A DNA stretch of 64,000 nucleotides from Hoeflea sp. GTDB lineage: Bacteria > Pseudomonadota > Alphaproteobacteria > Rhizobiales > Rhizobiaceae. The position numbers and the translations under genes are program-made. Of this stretch, positions 54,190 through 64,000 are shown piece after piece; the first letter of the stretch is position 1; each line of letters begins with the position of its first letter. The DNA is taken from NCBI GenBank assembly GCA_019084245.1, contig JAHRFE010000033.1, positions 1 to 64,000 on the forward strand, given 5' to 3'. Under the pieces are notes generated by a model, which was given only the letters and a program-made list of their open reading frames with translations, made no database searches and was not told the origin of the DNA.

Positions 54190-54531
54190 CTACAGCAGCC
54201 GCGAACCGTCCGGTACGGTCTTGTCCACGCCCGCCAGCACAACCGCGCCATCCTCGTCATGAAACCCGAGCGTCAGCACTTCCGACATGAACGGGCCGAT
54301 CTGGCGCGGAGGGAAATTGACCACCGCCATCACCCGGCGCCCGACAAGGTCCTCGGGCGAATAGTGCTCGGTGATCTGGGCGGAGGACTTCTTCTCGCCG
54401 ATCTCGGGACCGAAATCGATCCTGAGCTTGAAGGCGGGCTTGCGCGCCTGCGGAAACGGCTCCGCCGCAACCACGGTGCCGCATCGGATATCGACTTTCT
54501 CGAAATCGTCCCAGGTGATGGTCTCGGTCAT
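54190..54531 (-). CDS. csaA: tRNA-binding protein CsaA
   Basis: A 113-residue protein with one EMAP/tRNA-binding OB-fold: [33 protein letters not shown], then [30 protein letters not shown]. It matches the CsaA family, first described as a secretion chaperone in Bacillus. Its role in this organism is unknown. Single gene, 23 bp from proC on the same strand. Confidence 0.93.
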   Translation of the reverse strand: MTETITWDDFEKVDIRCGTVVAAEPFPQARKPAFKLRIDFGPEIGEKKSSAQITEHYSPEDLVGRRVMAVVNFPPRQIGPFMSEVLTLGFHDEDGAVVLAGVDKTVPDGSRLL

Positions 54532-54554
54532 GGGGTACCCGTCTCAGGTTCGGA

Positions 54555-55367
54555 TCAGCCGGCGAGTTCGCGGGAGCGGTCCGCCGCCGCTTTCAACGCC
54601 GCGTCAAACAGCGGCTGAATGCCATCATCGGCCATCAGCACGGCAAGCGCCGCCGCCGTTGTGCCATTGGGAGAGGTGACATTCTGCCTGAGCGTTGCGG
54701 CGCCGTCCGGGGACTGATGCATCAGTTCACCTGCCCCCGTCACGGTCGCGCGTGCCAGGCGCATGGCGAGGTCCGCCGGCAGGCCGCATTTGCGTCCCGC
54801 CTCCGCCATGCACTCGACAAGATAGAACACATAGGCCGGGCCGCTGCCCGACACCGCCGTGATGGCGTCGATCAGCGCCTCGTCCTCGACCCATTCGACC
54901 GGGCCGCACACCGACAGCAACTTGTCGATTTCGGCTTTCGCCTCGGCGCTGACAGCCGCGTTGGCCACCGCGCCGGTAATCCCGCGGCCAATCATCGCAG
55001 GCGTGTTGGGGATCGTCCGGACGACGGCGCCGCCGAGACGCTCCTCGAAATAGGAAATGGTCTTGCCCGCGGCGACGGAGAGCGTGACGGTCTGAGGCCC
55101 GACCAGACCGCCAACCCCTGCCACCACCTGGTCCATGATCTGCGGCTTGACCGCCAGCATCAGGATGCCTGCGACCAGGCCATCCGGCGCCGCGCTCTCC
55201 AGCCGCACCTTCGCCGATGCCAGCCGCAGCGACATGGCGTCCGTGGTCTTGGGATCTATAACGACGATGGCCGCCGGATCGATGCCGGACTCAAGCCAGC
55301 CGGTGAGCATGGCTCCGCCCATGTTGCCCGCACCGACAAGAACGAGAGGATTGGCGGCGGAAATCAT
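54555..55367 (-). CDS. proC: pyrroline-5-carboxylate reductase
   Basis: 270 residues. N-terminal Rossmann motif VLVGAGNMGGAMLTGWLESG; late substrate motif AVSGSGPAYVFYLVECMAEAG and HQSPDGAATLRQNVTSPNGTT. It reduces pyrroline-5-carboxylate to proline with NAD(P)H. The start is 1 bp from the YbjN gene end, so both are co-transcribed. Confidence 0.96.
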   Translation of the reverse strand: MISAANPLVLVGAGNMGGAMLTGWLESGIDPAAIVVIDPKTTDAMSLRLASAKVRLESAAPDGLVAGILMLAVKPQIMDQVVAGVGGLVGPQTVTLSVAAGKTISYFEERLGGAVVRTIPNTPAMIGRGITGAVANAAVSAEAKAEIDKLLSVCGPVEWVEDEALIDAITAVSGSGPAYVFYLVECMAEAGRKCGLPADLAMRLARATVTGAGELMHQSPDGAATLRQNVTSPNGTTAAALAVLMADDGIQPLFDAALKAAADRSRELAG

Positions 55368-55368
55368 T

Positions 55369-55869
55369 TCACGCCTCGCCGCGGGTTTCGAACATCACCG
55401 CGGTGATCGCCGCCTTGGCCTCCATGCCGGACCAGACGACAAACTGGAAGGCCTGGAAATAGGCTTCGCAGGAATCAAGTGCGTTGGACAACAGCACCTC
55501 AACCTGACGGTTGGTCGGCTCGGCGCCGCCGGCAAGAAGCAGCGACTGGCGAAAGATGATGACATGCTCCTGCTGCCACAGGTCGAAATGACCCATCAGC
55601 ACCTGGCCGTTGACATGCGACAGGAGTTTCATCACCTCGGTGACGCGGGCCTCGGGCACCTTGATGTCGAAGGCGCTGGCGATATGCAGCGCCTCGCAAT
55701 CCTCCATCCAGGAAAACGAGACATGATAGTCGGTCCAGTGTCCCTCGACGGTCATGGCGATCTCGTGTTCGCCGGAGCGTTCGAACGTCCAGTCGTTGGC
55801 CGCCGCCACGAATTCGATCATGTCTACCGGATTGGAGTGCCGTTCGAATTCGATATTGCTGAGATTCAT
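55369..55869 (-). CDS. YbjN domain protein
   Basis: 166 residues of the YbjN/DUF1790 (type III secretion chaperone-like) fold: NLSNIEFERHSNPVDMIEFVAAANDWTFERSGEHEIAMTVEG, then ASAFDIKVPE. It is directly upstream of proC in rhizobia. E. coli YbjN affects motility and stress; the role here is unknown. The gap to 56204 (335 bp) holds no recognisable gene; it contains an AT-rich spot near 56020-56040 that could be its promoter. Confidence 0.88.
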   Translation of the reverse strand: MNLSNIEFERHSNPVDMIEFVAAANDWTFERSGEHEIAMTVEGHWTDYHVSFSWMEDCEALHIASAFDIKVPEARVTEVMKLLSHVNGQVLMGHFDLWQQEHVIIFRQSLLLAGGAEPTNRQVEVLLSNALDSCEAYFQAFQFVVWSGMEAKAAITAVMFETRGEA

Positions 55870-56204
55870 GCCCCACCTTGTTCATTTCCACCGCCCTGGC
55901 CTACCGCATTGAACGGCGCCCGGCGGATTCATCTTCGACGCGCGATTCACCGGTGTCCCGGGGTGTCCGCATTTGCGACTCCCACCGGGGCCGCTTGCCG
56001 CCCGTTCCGAATCATCATTTAGAATCAGTGTATAAATGCAGAGTCCGAGCGCCAGTCCCCCGGTCGCATTTTGTCAGCCCCAGCCTGTGGACCAAGCTGC
56101 GAAACTGATTCCGCCGGGACTCATAACTGACTCACGCAAAAGGCTTTTTGAGCCTCGGCCAGCAGTGGACAACCTGTGCAAAAAAAATCGGGTAAAACCG
56201 CCGC

Positions 56205-56525
56205 TCAGGGCTTATTGCGCGGCGCCCGCTTGGCGGTCGACGGTTTTGCCGCCTCGGCAGCCGCCAAAGCGGGCGATTCCGACGCCGATTGCTCAAGTTT
56301 CTCGAGCCGCGCCGACAGCGCGTCATTTTCTTCACGCGCCTTGATCGCCATGTCGCGAACGGCCTCGAATTCCTCGCGCTTGACCAGATCCATCGAATTG
56401 AGAAGCCGCTCGAGCTGACTGCGCATCGCAGTCTCCACTTCGCGCTGCACGCCCTGGGCGGCCCCGGCCGCGTCGGTCATCAGCTTGGCAAGTTCGTCGA
56501 GGAGTCGGTTCGATCCGCTGTTCAT
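56205..56525 (-). CDS. ubiK: UbiK-type ubiquinone accessory protein
   Basis: 106 residues with the BMFP/UbiK pattern LLDELAKLMTDAAGAAQGVQREVETAMRSQLERLLNSMDLVKREEFEAVRDMA, an amphipathic then coiled-coil helix, and an Ala/Lys-rich tail. UbiK binds UbiJ and helps the ubiquinone hydroxylation steps under oxygen. The ATG at 56525 was preferred over 56534 because the AGGG site is too close to the latter. Confidence 0.88.
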   Translation of the reverse strand: MNSGSNRLLDELAKLMTDAAGAAQGVQREVETAMRSQLERLLNSMDLVKREEFEAVRDMAIKAREENDALSARLEKLEQSASESPALAAAEAAKPSTAKRAPRNKP

Positions 56526-56766
56526 GGTCTTCATCCCTGCACCGGTGTCGGCCGGTGCTGTTGCGAGTGGCTTTCCGTCCCTTTGAATTAAGGACTCGAG
56601 CGCCAAGTTGCAAGCCGAAGCGCAGGCCCGCAAGCCTTGCGCAAAGCCCGTGTGGCATGTCAGTGCAGCAAATCAAGCGGGCCCTCCGCCGGAAAATAGC
56701 CTTGAAGCCGTGACGAAATACCGGCCTGCGCCCCATGGACGCACGCCATGCAGGAAGGAAGCCGCC

Positions 56767-57624
56767 TTGGAGCAGACCGCAACGCTGTTGTCGCTGATGG
56801 CCTTTCCGGACATTGATCCGGTTATTTTTTCGATCGGCCCGCTACAGATACGCTGGTATGGTCTCGCTTATGTGACAGGCATTCTCCTGGGCTGGCGCTA
56901 TGCGAGGCTACTGGTCGAGAACCGCAGGCTCTGGCCTGAAGGCGGCTCGCGCATTTCGGCGCTCGACATCGATGACTTTCTGATCTGGGCGACCGTCGGC
57001 ATCGTTGCAGGCGGCAGGATCGGCTACATTCTGTTTTACGACTTTGCCGCGGTGTCGGCCAATCCGCTCAGGGCGCTCGAGATCTGGAATGGCGGCATGT
57101 CGTTTCATGGCGGATTGCTGGGCACGCTTGCGGCCATGATCCTGTTTGCCCACAAACGCCGGATTCCTCTGTTCAACCTGTTCGACGTAGTCTGCGCTGT
57201 CGTGCCGGTGGGCCTGTTTTTCGGGCGGGTCGCCAATTTCATCAATGCCGAACTCTGGGGCAAATTGACCGATGTGCCCTGGGCCTTCGTGTTTCCCACC
57301 GGCGGCCCCTTCGCGCGCCACCCGACCCAGCTTTACGAGGCGGGCCTTGAAGGCCTCCTCCTGCTGGCCGTGCTGGCCTGGCTGATTTACCGCCACCAGG
57401 CACTCAGATCGCCGGGGCTGGTTTCGGGCGTCTTTGTCAGTGGCTATGCGCTGTCGCGGATCTTTGTCGAGTTCTACAGGGAGCCTGACGCGCATCTGGG
57501 CTATCTCGCCGGCGGCTGGCTGACCATGGGCATGGTGCTGTCGCTGCCGATGCTGGCGGTCGGTATCTGGGCGATCGCCACCGCCGGTTCGCGCGCCAGA
57601 TCGAACGCCAGACCGCACGCATGA
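56767..57624 (+). CDS. lgt: prolipoprotein diacylglyceryl transferase
   Basis: 285 residues if translation begins at TTG 56767, where GGAAGGAAG lies a few bases upstream; ATG 56797 is the alternative. It has seven membrane helices and Lgt landmarks: IRWYGLAYVTGILLGW, the glycine-rich GGRIGYILFYD, WNGGMSFHGGLLG and GRVANFINAELWG. It moves diacylglycerol from phosphatidylglycerol to the lipobox Cys of lipoproteins. The end overlaps midA by four bases. Confidence 0.95.
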   Translation: MEQTATLLSLMAFPDIDPVIFSIGPLQIRWYGLAYVTGILLGWRYARLLVENRRLWPEGGSRISALDIDDFLIWATVGIVAGGRIGYILFYDFAAVSANPLRALEIWNGGMSFHGGLLGTLAAMILFAHKRRIPLFNLFDVVCAVVPVGLFFGRVANFINAELWGKLTDVPWAFVFPTGGPFARHPTQLYEAGLEGLLLLAVLAWLIYRHQALRSPGLVSGVFVSGYALSRIFVEFYREPDAHLGYLAGGWLTMGMVLSLPMLAVGIWAIATAGSRARSNARPHA

Positions 57625-58748
57625 ACAAGTTCTGGAAAGTCACCACCATGACCCCGCTCGCACACAAGATCGTCCGGCTGATCGAACAGACCGGACCATT
57701 GCGGATTTCGGACTATTTCGCGCTGTGCCTCGCCGACCCGGAATACGGCTATTACCAAAGCCGCGAACCCTTCGGCCGATCAGGTGATTTCATCACCGCG
57801 CCGGAGGTTTCGCAGCTGTTTGGCGAGATGATCGGCGTCAGTCTGGTCCATGCCTGGCAGGCGCAGGGCGCGCCGTCAGATGTCAGGATCGTCGAGATCG
57901 GCCCCGGTCGCGGCACCCTGATGTCCGACGCCTTGAGGGTGATCGCGCGTCTCGCGCCGGATCTCTATGCAGGAGCCAGCATCCATATGGTCGAGACCAG
58001 CGAACGGCTGCGCAATGTGCAGCGCCAGACGTTGGTGCGGGCCAAGGAGCGGATCTCCTGGCATAAATCGTTCGAGGAGGTTCCCGACGGGTTCACCCTG
58101 ATGGTCGCCAATGAACTGTTCGACGCGGTTCCGATCCGCCAGTTCGTCAAGACTCGTGAGGGGTTTCGTGAACGCGTGGTGGGCCTCGACAGTGCCGGCT
58201 CGCTGGCGTTCGGCCTGGGGCCCGGCGACTTCGATCCGTCGCTGCTGCCGGTGGACGAGGCGCGCGTGCCTGAAGGCGAGATCTTTGAGCTTTCCCCTGC
58301 AAGATCGGCGGTCATGCAGACCGTGGCGGCCAAGATCGTGCGCGATGGCGGCACCGCGCTGGCGATCGATTACGGCCATCTGATCACCGGTTTCGGCGAT
58401 ACGCTGCAGGCGGTGTATCGCCACGAATACGACCCGCCGCTGGCGCGTCCGGGTGAAGCGGACATCACCAGCCATGTCGATTTCCAGGCGCTGGCAGAGG
58501 CGGCGCTGGCTGCGGGCGCTCATGTCCACAGGCCCATGACCCAGGGCGAGTTTCTAGTGGGGCTGGGGATTGTCGAGCGCGCCGGCGCGCTCGGATCGGG
58601 GCGTGACTCTTTGACCCAGGCCGCCATCCGCGACGCCGTGAACCGCCTGGCCGGCGAAGGCGAAGGCCGCATGGGCGCGCTGTTCAAGGTGCTTGCCGTC
58701 AGTGGCGACCCGGTCAGAATCTCCCCCTTCGAACATGTGGCCGCTTGA
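57621..58748 (+). CDS. MidA/NDUFAF7-type SAM-dependent methyltransferase
   Basis: 375 residues with the DUF185 (MidA) pattern: ISDYFALCLADPEYGYYQ, FITAPEVSQLFGEMIG, VEIGPGRGTLMSDALRV (SAM loop) and VANELFDAVPIRQFV. The eukaryotic relative NDUFAF7 dimethylates an Arg of complex I; a similar role is possible here but unproven. Translation is coupled to lgt (ATGA overlap), a common order with the pgeF-like gene that follows. Confidence 0.9.
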   Translation: MNKFWKVTTMTPLAHKIVRLIEQTGPLRISDYFALCLADPEYGYYQSREPFGRSGDFITAPEVSQLFGEMIGVSLVHAWQAQGAPSDVRIVEIGPGRGTLMSDALRVIARLAPDLYAGASIHMVETSERLRNVQRQTLVRAKERISWHKSFEEVPDGFTLMVANELFDAVPIRQFVKTREGFRERVVGLDSAGSLAFGLGPGDFDPSLLPVDEARVPEGEIFELSPARSAVMQTVAAKIVRDGGTALAIDYGHLITGFGDTLQAVYRHEYDPPLARPGEADITSHVDFQALAEAALAAGAHVHRPMTQGEFLVGLGIVERAGALGSGRDSLTQAAIRDAVNRLAGEGEGRMGALFKVLAVSGDPVRISPFEHVAA

Positions 58749-58852
58749 GCGGACGAATTGACAGACGCGGTCGTGATCGCCACCATCCGCGCGCTGATCA
58801 GCAAGGGCCTTCGGATTCGCCGCGGCCTGACGACCTGCGGGAGGAGCGATAC

Positions 58853-59671
58853 ATGATGGCTGACGGCCACGCGCCAGACCCGGTGCGCAGCACGCTTCTT
58901 GATGAGGTCTCCGCAGGCAGCGGCATCTCTCATGGTTTTTTCAGCCGTTCCGGAGGGGTCTCCGAGGGGCTCTACCGGGGCCTGAATGTCGGCCTCGGCT
59001 CGAAGGACAACCGCGATCACGTGATGGAAAACCGGACGCGGGTGAGCCGCTGGTTCGGGCTTGAAGCCGACCGGCTGGTCACCGTGCACCAGGTCCATTC
59101 GCCGCGGGTGCATATTGCCACGCCAGAAAACCGCGCCGAGCGACCCGAGGCCGACGCGATTGTGACCAACATTCCCGGCCTTGCGCTGGGCGTGCTGACG
59201 GCCGATTGCGGTCCGGTGCTGTTTGCCGATCCCGAAGCCCGCGTCATCGGGGCTGCCCATGCCGGCTGGCGCGGCGCGTTTGACGGCGTGCTCGAGAGCA
59301 CCGTCGCGGCGATGCAGGGCCTTGGCGCAAGACCGGACCGGATCTCGGCCGTTCTGGGCCCCTCGATCAGCCAGCCAAGCTACGAGGTCGGCCCGGAATT
59401 CGTCGACCGGTTCATCAAGGCCAATCCAGACCACGAAACCTATTTCCTTGCCTCACCCAAGCCCGGCCATGCTATGTTTGACCTGAGGCAATTCACCCTC
59501 GACCGGCTGCGCTCGGCCGGCCTGAAAGCCCAGATGCTTTCCGACTGCACCTATGCGGATGAGGAAGCGTGGTTTTCCTATCGGCGCGCCACCCATCGCA
59601 ATGAACCTGATTACGGCCGGCAGATATCCGCCATCGCCATCAAGGAGGAACCCCATGGCCCTGCATTTTGA
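58853..59671 (+). CDS. pgeF: PgeF/YfiH-type purine nucleoside phosphorylase (laccase-domain)
   Basis: A 272-residue protein from ATG 58853 (GGGAGG eight bases upstream). The metal-site residues of the family are in place: His82 (HQVHSP), Cys119 (TADCGPVLF) and His136 (AAHAGWRGAF). Members such as YfiH have been named polyphenol oxidase, later linked to purine nucleoside phosphorolysis and to correcting wrong peptidoglycan precursors. Its last 17 bp overlap the M24 gene. Confidence 0.9.
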   Translation: MMADGHAPDPVRSTLLDEVSAGSGISHGFFSRSGGVSEGLYRGLNVGLGSKDNRDHVMENRTRVSRWFGLEADRLVTVHQVHSPRVHIATPENRAERPEADAIVTNIPGLALGVLTADCGPVLFADPEARVIGAAHAGWRGAFDGVLESTVAAMQGLGARPDRISAVLGPSISQPSYEVGPEFVDRFIKANPDHETYFLASPKPGHAMFDLRQFTLDRLRSAGLKAQMLSDCTYADEEAWFSYRRATHRNEPDYGRQISAIAIKEEPHGPAF

Positions 59672-60806
59672 ACGCGAGGAATTCGCCGCCCGCCTGGACC
59701 GGCTGACCGCCAGCATGCGCGAAGAGAAGCTCGACGCCATGCTGCTGTTTGCCCAGGAGAGCATGTACTGGCTCACCGGCTACGACACCTTCGGCTTCTG
59801 CTTCTTCCAGTGCCTCGTGGTCAAGGCCGATGGCGCGATGACGCTTTTGACGCGGTCTGCCGACCTGCGCCAGGCGCGCCAGACCTCGACCATCGAGCGG
59901 ATCGTCGTGTGGACCGACCGGACCAACGCCGACCCCGCACTCGATCTCAAGAACCTCTTGTCCGATCTCGATCTTCTGGGCGAGCGGATCGGCGTCGAAT
60001 ATGACACGCACGGGCTGACCGGCGCCAATTGCCGCAAGCTCGACAACCAGCTTCACAGCTTCGCCGAACTGGTCGACGCGTCCTATCTGGTGAGCCAGCT
60101 CAGGCTGATCAAAAGCCCGGCGGAAATCGCACATTCCCGGCGCGCGGCAAGCCTCGCGGATGCGGCCCTTGACGCGGCCCTGCCGCTGATAAAGGCCGGC
60201 GGCGACGAGGCCGCCATCCTGGCCGCGATGCAGGGCGCGGTGTTTTCCGGCGGCGGCGACTATCCCGCCAACGAGTTCATCATCGGATCGGGCCAGGACG
60301 CGCTGTTGTGCCGCTACAAGGCCGGGCGCAGGAAGCTGGACGAAAACGATCAGCTGACGCTGGAATGGGCTGGGTCTTTTGCCCATTATCACGCGGCCAT
60401 GATGCGCACCATAATCATCGGCGAACCGACGCCGCGCCATGTCGAGCTCTATGAAGCCTGCCGGGAAGCGCTCGACGCGATCACCGCCATCCTGCGGCCG
60501 GGCACGACCTTCGGCCAGGTGTTCGACGCCCATTCCGACGTGATGGACAAGCGTGGACTGACCCGGCACCGGCTCAATGCCTGCGGCTATTCGCTCGGCG
60601 CGCGCTTTACCCCGAGCTGGATGGAGCACCAGATGTTCCATGCCGGAAGCCCGATTGTGATTCAGCCCGACATGACCCTGTTCGTGCACATGATCATCAT
60701 GGATTCCGAAGCCGGCGCCGCCATGACCCTGGGGCAGACCTACCTGACAACCACCGATGCTCCCGAATCGCTTTCCGCCAAATCCCTCGAGCTGATCACC
60801 GTGTGA
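59655..60806 (+). CDS. M24 (pita-bread) family protein lacking metal ligands, creatinase-like
   Basis: 383 residues from MALHFEREEF (GGAGG site upstream). An N-terminal creatinase domain (1-150) precedes a pita-bread M24 domain. The five metal-binding positions of aminopeptidase P are not conserved: Glu237 and Ala248 replace the two Asp, Tyr312 the His, His345 and Gln361 the two Glu. It is therefore unlikely to be a dinuclear metallopeptidase. Creatinase and ectoine hydrolase (DoeA) are known M24 relatives that work without that metal site, so a C-N or small-molecule hydrolase is likely. Confidence 0.85.
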   Translation: MALHFEREEFAARLDRLTASMREEKLDAMLLFAQESMYWLTGYDTFGFCFFQCLVVKADGAMTLLTRSADLRQARQTSTIERIVVWTDRTNADPALDLKNLLSDLDLLGERIGVEYDTHGLTGANCRKLDNQLHSFAELVDASYLVSQLRLIKSPAEIAHSRRAASLADAALDAALPLIKAGGDEAAILAAMQGAVFSGGGDYPANEFIIGSGQDALLCRYKAGRRKLDENDQLTLEWAGSFAHYHAAMMRTIIIGEPTPRHVELYEACREALDAITAILRPGTTFGQVFDAHSDVMDKRGLTRHRLNACGYSLGARFTPSWMEHQMFHAGSPIVIQPDMTLFVHMIIMDSEAGAAMTLGQTYLTTTDAPESLSAKSLELITV

Positions 60807-60929
60807 GCGTGGCGTCCTTGCCTTCCTGACCCGCCATGGTCGCGGCCCGCGGTCCCGCAAGAATCATCAGTGATTGACAGGCCTGCCTCCGGGATTTCAT
60901 AACAAAGCCGGGAAAGGGCGGGTACCAGG

Positions 60930-61529
60930 ATGCACGGCATCAAAATCATTGGCGTGATAGGCGCATTGGCCATGTTGATTGCAGGCTGCAACAGCACGGA
61001 ACAGACCCTCCAGCCCATTCCCGGGGATTCCTTGTCCGTAGCAAACACGGATAACACCGCGCCCGTCGATGCGTTTCCCGGCGCGCAACCTCAGGCTCCC
61101 GGTTCCTTTCCCCAGGCCGCAACGCCTGAATCGGCAGCCCCGATGCAAGCCGCCCTGCCCGCCGGTCAGGTGCGCGGGCGGATCCGTTTCATGCCGGTCA
61201 TCGGCGCGCCGGTGAACGCCGTCACCCCGTTGTCGCGGCAGCTGGCCGTGGAGGCGCGCAATCGCGGTTTTGCCATCCTGAGCGCCTCCGATCCCGGCGG
61301 CGAACATGTGCTGAAGGGCTATTTCTCCGCCGACAATTTCGGCGGGCAGACCACCGTCTTCTATGTCTGGGATGTTCTTGATCCCGCGGGCAACCGGCTG
61401 CACCGCATTCAAGGCCAGGAAGCGACAGCAGGCGGAGCCGGCGATCCATGGGCGTCGATACCTGCGGACGTGATGGAACGAATCGCCGCGCGCTCGATAG
61501 CCGATTACGCCGCCTGGCGCGGGCTGTAG
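60930..61529 (+). CDS. predicted lipoprotein of unknown function
   Basis: A 199-residue protein with a lipoprotein signal ending in LIAGC (Cys20), a disordered Pro/Ala/Gln linker (21-75) and a compact domain (RGRIRFMPVIGAP, HVLKGYFSADNFGGQTTVFYVWDVLDPAGNRLHRIQG). It should be processed by the Lgt encoded in the window and anchored in a membrane. I do not recognise the family. Its unit may be single, about 120 bp after the M24 gene. Confidence 0.78.
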   Translation: MHGIKIIGVIGALAMLIAGCNSTEQTLQPIPGDSLSVANTDNTAPVDAFPGAQPQAPGSFPQAATPESAAPMQAALPAGQVRGRIRFMPVIGAPVNAVTPLSRQLAVEARNRGFAILSASDPGGEHVLKGYFSADNFGGQTTVFYVWDVLDPAGNRLHRIQGQEATAGGAGDPWASIPADVMERIAARSIADYAAWRGL

Positions 61530-61769
61530 CCCCGGGCCAAAAGTGTCATCCTCCAGCTGCCTGCCTACCCGAGGTTGAGGCCCGCGATCGGCCCCGAACT
61601 TTGCCGGCACAAGATAATTACCACGTTCAACAGAAAAATCGGCCGCTTGCCGCCTGCGGTCTTGCAAAGATCAAATCCCCCGCTAAAACGCGGGCGAACG
61701 GATGGCGCTCCGTCCTTATGCGTGACCCTGCGCATGACGCGACGCGGCGGGAACAACAGGCGGTCCCAA

Positions 61770-62702
<933 letters not shown>

Positions 62703-62708
62703 TACCGC

Positions 62709-64000
62709 TCAGGCCAGCACTGTCACCGCAATGCCCGCCAGCGTTGCGCCGCCCAGAACCAGAAACAGGTTGAGGTGATAGCGCAGCAGCGCCACGCCCG
62801 CGCCGAGCGCGATGGCGAGTGCTGCGACATTCAGCGTCGCCAGGTCTGGGACCGGCAGGCTGAACGGGCCGAACGCCGCCTCCCCCACATCCGCAAACAG
62901 CACATGCAGCGCAAACCAGACCGCGAGGTTCGAAATCACGCCGACCACTGCGGCCGTGATTGCCGCAAGTCCCGCCGACAGCCACTTGACCGAGCGCAGC
63001 CGCTCGATATGCGGCGCGCCGGCAAAGATCCAGAGGAAGCACGGCGCAAAGGTGAAGAACAGCGCGACCGAACCGCCGAGCATGCCGCCGGTCAGAGGGT
63101 CAAGACCCGCCTCGCGCGCGCCGCCCAGGAAACCCACGAACACCAGAACCAGGATCAGCGGACCGGGCGTCGATTCCGCCAGCCCCAGGCCGGCAAGCAT
63201 GTCGCCTGGCATCAGCCAGCCATGCACTTCCACCGCCTGCTGCCCGACATAGGCCAGCACCGCATAGGCGCCGCCGAAGGTGACGATCGCCGCCTTGGAG
63301 AAAAACAGCGCCATCGCCGCCAGCGCATCGGGCACGGCTGGAACCATTACAAGGATCGCCAGCGGTACAAGCCAGACCGCGCCCCAGATTCCGATTGTCC
63401 GCAGGGTTGGCCCGGTGAGACCCGGAAGTCTGTCCGCGCCGGCCTCCTCCGCCTCAGGTGCAGGTGCAGGTGCAGAGAGGTCTGCAGTCCCTGTCGCCGA
63501 TACAAGCACGCCGATCAGCCCTGCCCCCAGAACAATCAGCGGGAACGGCAGCTTGAGAAAGGCGATCGCGATGAAGGCTGCAACCGCCAGCCCCCAGGCA
63601 AGCCTGGATTTGAGCGCCCGCTTGGAGACGCGCAGCAGCGCTTCCACGACGATGGCCAGCACCGCCGCCTTCAGCCCGAACAGCACACCCGCCACCACCG
63701 GCAGATCGCCATAATGAAAATAGACCGCCGACAGCGTCATGATGACGGCAAAGCCGGGCAGGATGAACAGGAGACCGGCCAGCAACCCGCCCGCGACGCC
63801 GCGCAGGAGCCAGCCGGAATAGGTGGCGAGCTGCATCGCCTCGGGACCGGGCAGCAGCATGCAGAAATTCAGCGCATGCAGGAACCGCGGCTCGTCGAGC
63901 CAGGCCCGCTCCTCGACAAGTTCGCGGTGCATCAGCGCGATCTGACCTGCGGGGCCGCCGAAGGACAAAAGCCCGATGCGCCCGAAGACGCGGAACAGCT
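62709..64000 (-). CDS. chrA: chromate transporter ChrA-type protein (partial, N-terminus outside window)
   Basis: At least 430 residues in frame to the window edge; upstream residues (LFRVFGRIGLLSFGGPAGQIALMH) match the chromate-transport signature, so the real start lies outside. Two Chromate_transp halves with about ten to twelve membrane helices; the second begins near ALFFSKAAIVTFGGAYAVLAYV. A Pro/Ala/Glu linker sits between halves. It exports chromate or related anions. It converges on prs with a 6-bp gap. Confidence 0.9.
   Translation of the reverse strand, partial: LFRVFGRIGLLSFGGPAGQIALMHRELVEERAWLDEPRFLHALNFCMLLPGPEAMQLATYSGWLLRGVAGGLLAGLLFILPGFAVIMTLSAVYFHYGDLPVVAGVLFGLKAAVLAIVVEALLRVSKRALKSRLAWGLAVAAFIAIAFLKLPFPLIVLGAGLIGVLVSATGTADLSAPAPAPEAEEAGADRLPGLTGPTLRTIGIWGAVWLVPLAILVMVPAVPDALAAMALFFSKAAIVTFGGAYAVLAYVGQQAVEVHGWLMPGDMLAGLGLAESTPGPLILVLVFVGFLGGAREAGLDPLTGGMLGGSVALFFTFAPCFLWIFAGAPHIERLRSVKWLSAGLAAITAAVVGVISNLAVWFALHVLFADVGEAAFGPFSLPVPDLATLNVAALAIALGAGVALLRYHLNLFLVLGGATLAGIAVTVLA

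Noticed and set aside
55870-56204. Possible small gene between the YbjN and UbiK genes
   Set aside because: Frames are short and Arg/Ser/Pro-rich without motif; the region looks like promoter and spacer.

Overview
The window looks like chromosome from an alphaproteobacterium of the order Rhizobiales (Hyphomicrobiales), probably a Rhizobiaceae or Hoeflea-like lineage. Three things point there. One block runs greA, an LpsB/LpcC-like LPS mannosyltransferase, an Lrp regulator, trxB, an LsrB/VtlR-type LysR gene and an AbcR-type small RNA, an arrangement I recall from Sinorhizobium and Agrobacterium. The window also carries BA14K, DUF1344 and DUF1499 genes and large rhizobial-style intergenic palindromes. 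DNA is GC-rich throughout, and GTG or TTG starts occur. No rRNA, tRNA, CRISPR array, phage gene or transposase was seen, so this is mostly core genome with small accessory insertions.

Layout. 1-11.1 kb: a partial cardiolipin synthase, a spermidine-synthase-like membrane protein, a MATE exporter, an MscS channel, an HBM-type chemoreceptor, a zinc metallopeptidase, a small cytochrome c and a PAP2 membrane enzyme. 11.1-19.1 kb: an orphan BrnA-like antitoxin, carB, a partly duplicated cluster of toxin-antitoxin-like small genes (DUF4258, DUF2283, HicB), a PAS-GGDEF diguanylate cyclase and a DUF2235 hydrolase, with REP-like repeats between them. 19.1-26.1 kb: FMN reductase with HxlR, an endonuclease-fold hydrolase, then the greA to AbcR block. 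26.1-36.2 kb: a divergent LysR/epimerase pair, a diacylglycerol-kinase-like enzyme, aspartate aminotransferase, an EAL protein, a PQQ-type sugar dehydrogenase and small envelope proteins. 36.2-44.8 kb: an EamA transporter, two DUF1344 proteins, a cold-shock protein, BA14K, an MBL hydrolase, a divergent Lrp/hppD pair, ilvE, MarR and an OmpR-type response regulator.

44.8-52.6 kb is the most accessory-looking block. It is a minus-strand catabolic cluster (TRAP transporter, amidase, a 52-residue membrane peptide, acyl-CoA ligase, BASS transporter) lying between the response regulator and a sensor kinase that may be its partner. The genes would work together if an amide-containing carboxylic compound is imported by the TRAP system, hydrolysed by the amidase and activated to a CoA thioester. 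52.7-64 kb is core again: sensor kinase, csaA, proC, YbjN, ubiK, lgt, midA, pgeF, an M24 protein lacking its metal ligands, a lipoprotein, prs and a partial chromate transporter.

The best leads are regulatory. They are the LsrB-to-AbcR circuit with a dyad centred near -65, a terminator plus a perfect 13-bp hairpin in the greA leader, a two-copy palindromic element that sits between dctP and dctQ and in the leader of the lipid kinase, and a phased TGCACA array between lrp and hppD. I found no clearly new multi-gene defence or biosynthetic system; the amidase/TRAP/ligase cluster is the nearest to an undescribed pathway.
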